Source: Clostridium sp. CAG:411
GTDB taxonomy: Bacteria > Bacillota > Clostridia > Lachnospirales > Lachnospiraceae
Assembly: GCA_000437275.1 (NCBI GenBank)
Contig: FR899674.1
Location: 17,578 to 27,984, forward strand
Length of the DNA: 10,407 nucleotides
Reading direction: 5' to 3'
Made by a program: the position numbers and the translations under genes. Under the pieces are notes generated by a model. The model was not told where the DNA came from, did no database searches, and saw nothing but the letters and a program-made list of their open reading frames with translations. Shown here piece after piece: positions 4,060-10,407 of this stretch (positions are counted from its first letter, which is position 1; each line of letters begins with the position of its first letter).

Positions 4060-6717
4060 ATGAATTTTTCGAAAAGAAATACCCAAAAAAAGCAACAGGA
4101 ACTACGCTCTTCTTCCATAAAATTTTATTCAAAACTTAAATTCTGGTTGCTTCGACTTTGCGTAGTTTCGCTTATCGGCATATTTTTTATTTCATGCAAT
4201 ACAATGAAAGGTCTGTTACAGGGCATTATCGACACCTGTCCTTCCTTAGACGAAACAAGTATTGAACCTGAAAATTTTGTTTCAACTATATACGACAATA
4301 AAGGGAATGAAGTATATCAATTAGTTGGTTCTGATGCCAATCGAATTTCTGTTTCTCTTGAACAAATTCCTATCCAATTACAACAAGCATTTATTGCAAT
4401 TGAAGATGAACGTTTTTATACTCATAATGGTATTGATATGAAAGGCATTGCCCGCGCTGGCGTTTTAACATTTTCTTCTGGAAGTTTAGGACAGGGTGCC
4501 AGTACCATTACGCAACAATTACTGAAAAATGTCATATTTTCCGGTGGTAATGAACGTTCCATGGCAGAAAAGATTCAAAGAAAAGTACAGGAACAATATC
4601 TTGCACTTAAACTAGAAAAATCCACATCCAAAAATGTGATTTTAGAGAATTACTTAAATACAATCAATTTAGGACAAAATACACTGGGAGTTCAATCTGC
4701 TTCTCTTCGCTATTTTGACAAGGATGTGAGCGAATTAACGCTATCCGAGTGCGCAGTTATTGCAGGAATCACAAAGAATCCATCCAGTTTAAATCCGATT
4801 AGTTATCCCGAAAATAACAAAAAGCGTCGAAAAAATGTATTAGATAAAATGTTAGAGCTATCCATGATTACGCAGAAAGAATATGGTACTGCCCTAGCTG
4901 ACAATGTTTATAAACGTATCCAAAAAGTCAACAAGAAGAAAACGAAAATCAGTAATACCGTTACTTCTTATTTTACAGATGCTGTGATTGATTCTGTATT
5001 GAACGATTTGCAAAAAGAATTAGGCTATAGTGAAAAACAGGCTACAAACCTTTTGTATCGCGGTGGATTAAGTATTTATACGACCCAAGACCAGGGCATG
5101 CAAAAAGTATGTGATTCTGTAATTTCCGATGCCTCTCTTTATCCAACGGGAACAACTTACTCCTTTACTTATCGTTTATCGGTAATCGATGAAAATAATA
5201 ACTGTTATAACTATGACGAAAATACTTTATTAAATTATTTTAGAACAAGAAATCCTTCTTTTTCTCTGCTTTTTTCTAGTAAAAGCGAAGCAAAAAAATA
5301 TATTAAACTATATCGTAACTATGTGGTAAAAAAACATACAAAGGTTACGGGTGAATCCCTTACCTTCACCCTACAACCACAGATTTCCTTTGTTTTAATG
5401 GATCAATCAACTGGTCAGGTAAAAGCATTGGTAGGTGGTCGTGGTCAAAAAACTGCCAGTCGAACACTGAATCGTGCCACTTCTACTACTCGCCAGCCTG
5501 GTTCCACCTTCAAAGTGTTATCTGCATATTTGCCAGCTATTGACAGTAAAAATATGTCTTTGGCTTCCGTTTATGACGATGTACCTTATAATTATCCTGG
5601 AACGAATCGTCCGGTCAAAAACTGGTATAGCAGTGGATATCGTGGTTTAACCACAATCCGAACTGCAATAAAGGATTCCATGAACATTATAACAGTAAAG
5701 ACTCTAGCTGATGTTACACCTGAAAAAAGCCTTGCTTATCTTGATAAACTAGGTTTTACTACATTAATAAGTGATACCTCCTTACCAGCGAACGATGTAA
5801 ATCTCTCTACGGCACTTGGTGGATTAACTTATGGTGTTACAAATTTTGAAGCTACTGCTGCCTACGCAGCAATTGCAAACAATGGAACCTATCAAAAACC
5901 TATTTTGTATACAAAAGTTTTGGACCATGATGGAAAAGTTCTCTTAAAGAATAAATCAAAAGTAAAAAAAGTGATGAAGGACTCCACTGCCTATCTGCTC
6001 ACCAGTGCAATGCAAGATGTTGTAAATTCTGGAACCGGTACACTGGCTCATTTTACTAATTCATCTATGCCATTAGCAGGAAAGACAGGTACAACTTCAG
6101 ACAATATTGATGCATGGTTTATCGGTTATACACCATACTTTACGGCTGGAATCTGGACAGGCTATGACAATAATACCAGCCTTTCAAATACAAGCTATCA
6201 CAAAATAATTTGGCGCACGATTATGGAACGGCTTCACACAAATTTACCGAACAAAACATTTTCTAAGCCTGATTCTATTGTCACTGCTACCATTTGTACA
6301 AAATCAGGAAAACTTGCCAGAAAAGGAGTTTGCGACTGTGCACCCGGTGGCTCTACTGTAAAAAAAGAATATTTTGCAGGCCACATACCAACAGAATACT
6401 GTGACACACATATGTCTGTAAATATTTGCACAACATCAGGACAAGTTGCCAGTTCCTCATGCCCGGCAAGTTCCATTGTAACAAAAATTATGTTGAAAAA
6501 AGATGAAAAAGGAGCTACTACTTCTGACAGCCCTTATGTAATTTCACCAAAGGAACTTACAACCGTCTGTAGTTACCACACAGGCACACATAATGCGGAT
6601 TTATCACTAGGAGACACTACTTCTCCTGATCGTACAAAGAAAGATACGAAAAAGAAGAAGAATACAGATACGAAACACACAGAGAAAAAAAGCACACAAC
6701 CAAAGAAAGGAGAATAA
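4060..6717 (+). CDS. Class A penicillin-binding protein (PBP1A type), 885 aa
   Basis: A bifunctional peptidoglycan synthase that polymerises lipid II and cross-links peptide stems outside the membrane. After a basic cytoplasmic tail there is one membrane anchor (about 27-46). The glycosyltransferase (GT51) domain follows, with EDERFYTHNGID (115-126, catalytic Glu115), GASTITQQLLKN (146-157), KIQRKVQE (171-178) and NYLNTINLGQ (197-206). A divergent linker spans about 300-440. The transpeptidase domain carries SxxK at Ser482-Lys485 (RQPGSTFK), SxN at Ser540-Asn542 and KTG at 675-677. The C-terminal extension (740-885) is unusual for the core enzyme. It has two ICT.SG repeats (745-750 and 789-794), cysteines at 746, 758, 760, 781, 790, 801 and 837, and a Lys/Thr-rich tail. 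The ATG at 4060 has AAAGGA (4045-4050) at 9 bases; the longer frame starts with TTG. All catalytic motifs are intact. tyrA follows after 2 bases. Confidence 0.96.
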   Translation: MNFSKRNTQKKQQELRSSSIKFYSKLKFWLLRLCVVSLIGIFFISCNTMKGLLQGIIDTCPSLDETSIEPENFVSTIYDNKGNEVYQLVGSDANRISVSLEQIPIQLQQAFIAIEDERFYTHNGIDMKGIARAGVLTFSSGSLGQGASTITQQLLKNVIFSGGNERSMAEKIQRKVQEQYLALKLEKSTSKNVILENYLNTINLGQNTLGVQSASLRYFDKDVSELTLSECAVIAGITKNPSSLNPISYPENNKKRRKNVLDKMLELSMITQKEYGTALADNVYKRIQKVNKKKTKISNTVTSYFTDAVIDSVLNDLQKELGYSEKQATNLLYRGGLSIYTTQDQGMQKVCDSVISDASLYPTGTTYSFTYRLSVIDENNNCYNYDENTLLNYFRTRNPSFSLLFSSKSEAKKYIKLYRNYVVKKHTKVTGESLTFTLQPQISFVLMDQSTGQVKALVGGRGQKTASRTLNRATSTTRQPGSTFKVLSAYLPAIDSKNMSLASVYDDVPYNYPGTNRPVKNWYSSGYRGLTTIRTAIKDSMNIITVKTLADVTPEKSLAYLDKLGFTTLISDTSLPANDVNLSTALGGLTYGVTNFEATAAYAAIANNGTYQKPILYTKVLDHDGKVLLKNKSKVKKVMKDSTAYLLTSAMQDVVNSGTGTLAHFTNSSMPLAGKTGTTSDNIDAWFIGYTPYFTAGIWTGYDNNTSLSNTSYHKIIWRTIMERLHTNLPNKTFSKPDSIVTATICTKSGKLARKGVCDCAPGGSTVKKEYFAGHIPTEYCDTHMSVNICTTSGQVASSSCPASSIVTKIMLKKDEKGATTSDSPYVISPKELTTVCSYHTGTHNADLSLGDTTSPDRTKKDTKKKKNTDTKHTEKKSTQPKKGE

Positions 6718-6719
6718 AA

Positions 6720-7841
6720 ATGACACAACAGACATTTGGTTTTATTGGATTTGGACTAATCGGAGGCTCTATCGCCAGAAACTTGCGAAAACTCTATCCA
6801 AATGCAACTCTCCTTGCATATAACTACAATCCAAACAACACAAATCCAAATTTACTTTTAGCACAGGAAGAAGGCACTCTAAACCGTATTGTCACATCCT
6901 TTACCGATGGATTTCCAGAGTGTGATATTATCTTTCTCTGTGCGCCCGTTCTGCGTAATATTTCATACCTTCCTGCGTTAAAACAGATTATGAAACCGAC
7001 CTGTATCTTAACTGACGTTGGAAGCGTTAAAGGCAATATTCACCAGGCTATAGCTGAACAGCATATGGATGCCAACTTTGTCGGTGGACATCCTATGGCT
7101 GGATCTGAAAAAACCGGATATGAAAATTCTACAACCGAACTGTTAGAAAATGCGTTTTATATTCTGACTCCTACCAGCCAAACACCGCAATCCATGATTG
7201 ACACAATGGAAAACATCGTTTCCAGAATTGGTGCAATTCCAGTTGTGTTGCAACCAGATACTCATGATGATATTGTGGCAGCTATCAGTCATGTTCCACA
7301 TATCATAGCGGCCTCACTGGTAAATATGGTTCGAGAACATGATGATGAAAAGGAACATATGCATGCATTAGCAGCAGGTGGTTTTAAAGATATTACAAGA
7401 ATTGCTTCTTCTTCTCCTGTTATGTGGGAAAATATTTGTCTCACGAACCCAGACAGTATTATCCGATTTATTGATCTTTATATTCAATACATGACAGATA
7501 TGAAAGAGGCCATTCAGAAAAAGGATAGTGCTTTTATAACTTCCTTTTTTGAACATTCCAAAACTTATCGCGATTCAATTCCTACAAAACCAATGGGGGC
7601 TATTGCAAGCACACACGATTTACATATTGATGTAACAGATAAAAAAGGGGAAATTGCTATTATTGCAACTATTCTTGCCAGTCATGACGTTAGTTTAAAA
7701 AATATTGGAATTTCTCACAATCGAGAAGATAGCAGCGGCGTATTATGTATTGAATTTTATGATGAAACTTCACTTTTAAAAGCGGAAGATGTACTTCATT
7801 CTTATAATTATGTTACCTATTCTTCTCATAATAAACAGTAA
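6720..7841 (+). CDS. tyrA: Prephenate dehydrogenase with ACT-like C-terminal domain
   Basis: Oxidatively decarboxylates prephenate to 4-hydroxyphenylpyruvate, the committed step to tyrosine. The Rossmann dinucleotide-binding motif GFGLIG is at 10-15. TDVGSVKG (98-105) is followed by GGHPMAGSE (122-130), where His124 is the expected catalytic base. SHVPH (190-194) supplies His194, and FKDITRIASSSPVMW (222-236) supplies Arg227, expected to bind prephenate. Residues about 300-373 (LHIDVTDKKGEIAIIATIL and onward) look like an ACT regulatory domain, suggesting feedback by tyrosine. No chorismate mutase part is fused. It starts 2 bases after the penicillin-binding protein stop. Its ribosome binding site, AAAGGAG (6706-6712), lies inside the last codons of that gene, so translation is probably coupled. 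The 373-aa length is normal. No other aromatic-pathway gene is nearby. Confidence 0.95.
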   Translation: MTQQTFGFIGFGLIGGSIARNLRKLYPNATLLAYNYNPNNTNPNLLLAQEEGTLNRIVTSFTDGFPECDIIFLCAPVLRNISYLPALKQIMKPTCILTDVGSVKGNIHQAIAEQHMDANFVGGHPMAGSEKTGYENSTTELLENAFYILTPTSQTPQSMIDTMENIVSRIGAIPVVLQPDTHDDIVAAISHVPHIIAASLVNMVREHDDEKEHMHALAAGGFKDITRIASSSPVMWENICLTNPDSIIRFIDLYIQYMTDMKEAIQKKDSAFITSFFEHSKTYRDSIPTKPMGAIASTHDLHIDVTDKKGEIAIIATILASHDVSLKNIGISHNREDSSGVLCIEFYDETSLLKAEDVLHSYNYVTYSSHNKQ

Positions 7842-7894
7842 TAGGAACAAACCAAAAATGGAATATTTTAACTCTATAAAATAAATTTTTCTAT

Positions 7895-7952
7895 AAAAAA
7901 AGTAGTGCCTTACACCAGTAAACAAGTTTTGATGTAAAACACTACTTTTTTT
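7895..7952. terminator. Long two-way terminator between tyrA and queA
   Basis: AAAAAAAGTAGTG (7895-7907) pairs with CACTACTTTTTTT (7940-7952), a perfect 13-bp match. After a CC/AA internal mismatch, an inner stem TTACA/TGTAA (7910-7914 with 7933-7937) continues it. T tracts on both strands let it stop tyrA on the plus strand and queA on the minus strand, whose stop codon is only 11 bases away. Confidence 0.9.
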
Positions 7953-7962
7953 AGAAGAATCA

Positions 7963-9003
7963 TTAATGAATAAACATAGCATCTCCAAAAGAAAAAAATC
8001 TATATCCCATATCAACGGCTTCTTTATATGCCTCTAATACATGTTCTCGTCCAGCCAAGGCAGAAACTAACATAAGCAATGTAGACTCTGGCAAATGAAA
8101 ATTCGTAATCAGACAATCCAACACTTTAAATTTATAGCCTGGATAAATAAAAATGTCTGTCTCCCCGCTACAAGGCTTCATCGTTCCATCTTCCTCTGCC
8201 GCAGATTCAATTGTACGGCAACTGGTCGTTCCTACACAAATAATCCTTCCGCCTTCTTTTTTTGTCTGGTTAATCTTCTCTGCAGCCTGCGCATCCACCT
8301 GATAAAATTCAGAATGCATATGATGTTCCTTCACATTGTCTACTTTTACCGGTCGAAACGTTCCCAGACCTACATGCAAAGTCACATAAGCCAGACGCAC
8401 ACCCATTTCCTCTATTTCTTTCAATAATTCCTTTGTAAAATGAAGCCCTGCTGTAGGCGCCGCCGCAGAACCTTCATATTTCGCATAAACAGTCTGATAA
8501 CGATTTTTATCCTGTAACTGATGTGTAATATATGGTGGCAATGGCATTTGTCCAAGTTGATCTAAAATTTCTTCAAAAATTCCATCATAAGAAAATTGTA
8601 TCAAGCGATTTCCTTCTTCTTCAATGGATAAAATTTCGCAGGACAATAATCCTCCTCCGAATATAATCTTTGCTCCTGGACGAGCCTTTTTCCCAGGTTT
8701 TACCAATGTTTCCCAAATATCATTTTCCTTACGCTTTAGTAATAAAATTTCTACCTTTGCACCAGTTCCCTCTTTTTCTCCTATCAATCTTGCAGGAATT
8801 ACCTTCGTATTGTTCAATACAAGGCAGTCTCCTGGCTTTAAATAACTTTTGATGTCTTTAAAGATATGATGCTCCCGCGCTCCTGTTTCTTTATCTAACA
8901 CCAACAACCGAGAACTGGAACGATCTTCCAAAGGGTCCTGTGCAATCTGTTCCTGTGGCAAATCAAAATAATAATCTTTTGTCTGTAATCCTATTTCTTG
9001 CAT
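7963..9003 (-). CDS. queA: tRNA preQ1 S-adenosylmethionine ribosyltransferase-isomerase QueA
   Basis: QueA moves the ribosyl part of S-adenosylmethionine onto preQ1 already placed at position 34 of tRNAs with GUN anticodons. This makes epoxyqueuosine, the second-to-last step to queuosine. Family landmarks are TKDYYFDLPQEQIAQ (8-22), SSSRLLVLD (29-37), LVLNNTKVIPARL (61-73), LVKPGKKARPG (100-110), MPLPPYI (153-159), YQTVYA (169-174), GSAAAPTAGLHFT (178-190), HVGLGTFRPV (210-219), VGTTSCRTIES (257-267), ITNFHLPESTLLMLVSA (299-315) and YRFFSFGDAMFI (334-345). At 346 aa it fits the usual length of about 340. The ATG at 9001-9003 is preceded by AAGGAG (plus 9016-9021) at 12 bases, rather long; the longer frame begins with TTG. 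tgt and queG are not in the window. A strong promoter and a hairpin leader lie upstream. Confidence 0.96.
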   Translation of the reverse strand: MQEIGLQTKDYYFDLPQEQIAQDPLEDRSSSRLLVLDKETGAREHHIFKDIKSYLKPGDCLVLNNTKVIPARLIGEKEGTGAKVEILLLKRKENDIWETLVKPGKKARPGAKIIFGGGLLSCEILSIEEEGNRLIQFSYDGIFEEILDQLGQMPLPPYITHQLQDKNRYQTVYAKYEGSAAAPTAGLHFTKELLKEIEEMGVRLAYVTLHVGLGTFRPVKVDNVKEHHMHSEFYQVDAQAAEKINQTKKEGGRIICVGTTSCRTIESAAEEDGTMKPCSGETDIFIYPGYKFKVLDCLITNFHLPESTLLMLVSALAGREHVLEAYKEAVDMGYRFFSFGDAMFIH

Positions 9004-9031
9004 TGTAAATCTGCACTCCTTATCCAATGGT

Positions 9032-9063
9032 AGAAATGCACACTTTTCTATCCATGCATTTCT
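9032..9063 (-). other. Hairpin in the queA leader
   Basis: AGAAATGCA (9032-9040) and TGCATTTCT (9055-9063) form a perfect 9-bp inverted repeat with a 14-base loop. It sits in the roughly 80-base queA leader, between the promoter and the ribosome binding site at 9016-9021, which it does not cover. It lacks a T tract and does not resemble a preQ1 riboswitch as I know the motif. It could be an mRNA stabiliser or a protein-binding site. Confidence 0.4.
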
Positions 9064-9088
9064 TCTAACTGCTGTTCACAATGTATCC

Positions 9089-9117
9089 ATTATACCTTAG
9101 TCCTATTGGAATGTAAA
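9089..9117 (-). promoter_or_regulatory. queA: Strong queA promoter
   Basis: On the minus strand, TTTACA (plus 9112-9117, 5/6), a 17-base spacer, then a perfect TATAAT (plus 9089-9094). The predicted start is near 9082. It makes queA independent of the subtilase gene upstream, after which I see no terminator. Confidence 0.75.
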
Positions 9118-9127
9118 GGAATGTAAA
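9108..9127. repeat. Two tandem copies of GGAATGTAAA over the queA -35
   Basis: The 10-base unit GGAATGTAAA occurs twice head to tail (9108-9117 and 9118-9127). The first copy contains the -35 hexamer of the queA promoter. One helical turn of spacing would suit a regulator site, but the match could be chance in AT-rich DNA. Confidence 0.5.
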
Positions 9128-9143
9128 AATGCTTTCTTAACTA

Positions 9144-10085
9144 TCAATCCAAAAGAAGTTTCTTTGCATTCAACCTTCCCCATCCTTGCTTGTCATGAGG
9201 CAGCCCCATATCTTCTGATCTGTTTTTTAATCGGATTTTTACCTCCCTGTTACTCATTTCAGGATACTTTTCTAACAAAAGTGCCACCGTTCCTGACACG
9301 ATCGGTGTTGCCATCGATGTACCACTTTTTACTGTATAAAATTGATTTCCTCCCCCGTAAAATGCAAAATTGCTTTTATATTTCCAATTGCTGCTACAGC
9401 TTATAATATTACTTCCAGGTGCAACTAAATCTGGCTTTTTAATACAACATTTTGTCGGTCCTCTCCCCGAATAATTTTTCATTGTCCTTCCATTTAAAAT
9501 AATTTCTTCATTATCATCACATGCCCCCACCGTTATTAGTTTCCTACTATTTCCAGGCGCACCAATACTACCTGGTGTGGGACCATTATTCCCCGCTGCT
9601 GCACATACAACCATCCCTGCATCCCAAAGTGCATTAATGCCCTGTACTAGCTCCGATTCTTCTCCTATTTCCTCTTCTTTTCCCGAACCAATTGAAATAT
9701 TTACTACTCTTATTCCATATCGTTTCTGATTTTTAATTAACCAATCTACCCCCTGTAACACATTATCAATATTTCCATTCCCCAAATAATCCAATATTTT
9801 TATTACAATAAAATGTGCCTGAGTTGCAATTCCCCGATATTTTCCACTAGAAGCAATTCCCGTCCCCCCAGCAATTCCTGCCACATGTGTCCCATGTCCA
9901 TTATCATCATAAGCCCCCTGCTTATCATTAATAAAATCTTTAAATACTACAATTTTTCCATCTCCCCGAAAGTCTGGATGTCCTGCCGCAATTCCAGTAT
10001 CAAACAGAGCAATTCCAATCTTTTTTCCCGTATATGACTGTTCTTCTATTTCTTGTAAACCAATTAATCTTCTAGCCCGTTCCAC
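9144..10085 (-). CDS. S8 family subtilisin-like serine protease, no export signal
   Basis: An intact subtilase with the catalytic triad Asp29 (FDTGI), His64 (GHGTHVAG) and Ser257 (SGTSMATP), and the oxyanion-hole Asn166 (AAAGNNGPTPG), numbered from the start chosen here. The 313-residue protein is essentially catalytic domain only, with no signal peptide, pro-domain or C-terminal module. It therefore resembles intracellular subtilisins and AprX-like enzymes, or a protease of the spore or mother cell. Six or so cysteines are unusual for an exported subtilisin and fit a cytoplasmic home. I chose the GTG at 10083-10085 because GAGG lies 10 bases upstream and the remaining lead before YTGK is short, as in relatives. 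The frame also reaches a GTG at 10124 (326 aa) that has no ribosome binding site. It is followed after 140 bases by queA. Confidence 0.92.
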   Translation of the reverse strand: MERARRLIGLQEIEEQSYTGKKIGIALFDTGIAAGHPDFRGDGKIVVFKDFINDKQGAYDDNGHGTHVAGIAGGTGIASSGKYRGIATQAHFIVIKILDYLGNGNIDNVLQGVDWLIKNQKRYGIRVVNISIGSGKEEEIGEESELVQGINALWDAGMVVCAAAGNNGPTPGSIGAPGNSRKLITVGACDDNEEIILNGRTMKNYSGRGPTKCCIKKPDLVAPGSNIISCSSNWKYKSNFAFYGGGNQFYTVKSGTSMATPIVSGTVALLLEKYPEMSNREVKIRLKNRSEDMGLPHDKQGWGRLNAKKLLLD

Positions 10086-10228
10086 ATAATCACATCCTCT
10101 TCCTTTTTCCCTATCCAACTCCACTATTCTATAATATATGCAGTCAAATAATCTGCCGTGTATTCAAGCAAACGCCCTTGTCCCCAATAAAAAAACAAAA
10201 AATTTTAAATCCATACGAAAGAGTCCAA

Positions 10229-10245
10229 GCAGTACTGCATAGAAT
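10229..10245 (+). promoter_or_regulatory. Palindrome and possible -10 upstream of the Cys-rich gene
   Basis: GCAGTACTGC (10229-10238) is a perfect 10-base palindrome. It abuts CATAGAAT (10238-10245), which contains TAGAAT, a 5/6 match to a sigma-A -10. It also matches the sigma-E-type -10 CATACAAT in 7 of 8 bases. No matching -35 of either class is seen at the right distance, so the sigma factor is undecided. Confidence 0.3.
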
Positions 10246-10275
10246 GTCATTGTAAAAAGATTTTGGAGGCTCAAT

Positions 10276-10407
10276 ATGAGTGATTTAGCAGCAACAAATT
10301 GTAACACAGGATGCGGATGCAACAACGATGGAGGATGCTCTTGGATTATTTGGATTTTAATTTTACTAAGCTGCTGCGGCAATAACAATGGCTTTGGCAA
10401 CTTTGGC
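10276..10407 (+). CDS. Cys/Gly/Asn-rich micro-protein, 3' end outside window
   Basis: The first 44 residues are visible and the frame is still open at the window end. The start MSDLAATNC is followed by a CNTGCGC cluster and Cys21. A hydrophobic stretch runs from Trp23 to Leu31 (WIIWILILL). A CC pair (33-34) follows, then a Gly/Asn/Phe run (GNNNGFGNFG). This composition matches proteins in Lachnospiraceae genomes that carry the automatic name 'chorion class high-cysteine HCB protein 13'. That name reflects composition, not function. A spore coat, surface or membrane-associated role is a guess. The ATG at 10276 has GGAGG (10265-10269) at 6 bases. It is divergent from the subtilase. The antisense frame over it is a shadow. 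Confidence 0.8.
   Translation, partial: MSDLAATNCNTGCGCNNDGGCSWIIWILILLSCCGNNNGFGNFG

Noticed and set aside
9003..9090. preQ1 riboswitch before queA
   Set aside because: The leader has a hairpin, but I find neither the C-rich and A-rich pairing of the preQ1-I aptamer nor an anti-Shine-Dalgarno element over the ribosome binding site.
10164..10400. Minus-strand 78-codon frame opposite the Cys-rich gene, including a hydrophobic 28-residue end
   Set aside because: Most of it is antisense to a plus-strand gene with a clear ribosome binding site. Neither its first codon nor the internal ATG has a Shine-Dalgarno sequence.

Overview
This AT-rich window appears to come from a low-GC, Gram-positive, probably spore-forming anaerobe of the Lachnospiraceae type. 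The pointers are a DUF4250-type small protein, a lone SEC-C protein, a Cys/Gly/Asn-rich micro-protein of the kind annotated as 'high-cysteine HCB' in gut Clostridia, AAGGAG-type ribosome binding sites and TATAAT/extended -10 promoters. The taxonomic call is inference from gene content. No rRNA, tRNA, CRISPR array, insertion sequence, phage gene or recognisable defence cassette is visible.

Layout from left to right. A terminator at the left edge faces a minus-strand SEC-C motif gene (31-537). The 354-base gap at 538-891 holds the SEC-C promoter and a candidate minus-strand structured small RNA (about 764 to 640) with its own -10 box and intrinsic terminator. It also holds the promoter of a plus-strand 73-residue membrane protein (892-1113). 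That gene converges on rarA (minus, 1183-2508) across a shared terminator. A strong promoter at 2545-2573 drives a 58-residue DUF4250-type gene (plus, 2606-2782), whose stop codon abuts that of a YigZ/IMPACT-family gene (minus, 2783-3439). A 94-residue, possibly DUF6514-like gene (minus, 3562-3846) has its own terminator and is divergent from a class A penicillin-binding protein gene (plus, 4060-6717). That gene is followed after 2 bases by prephenate dehydrogenase tyrA with a C-terminal ACT-like domain (plus, 6720-7841). A long two-way terminator separates tyrA from queA (minus, 7963-9003). A leaderless S8 subtilase lies further right (minus, 9144-10085) and is divergent from the Cys-rich micro-protein cut off by the window end (plus, 10276-10407).

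Most genes look like independent, individually promoted housekeeping units: replication-fork maintenance, peptidoglycan synthesis, tyrosine biosynthesis and tRNA queuosine modification. The only clear co-transcribed pair is the penicillin-binding protein and tyrA. The parts least explained by known families are the candidate small RNA at 640-777, the two unknown small proteins at 892 and 3562, and the right-hand subtilase/Cys-rich pair. I see no convincing evidence of a novel multi-gene system. The small RNA is the best lead.
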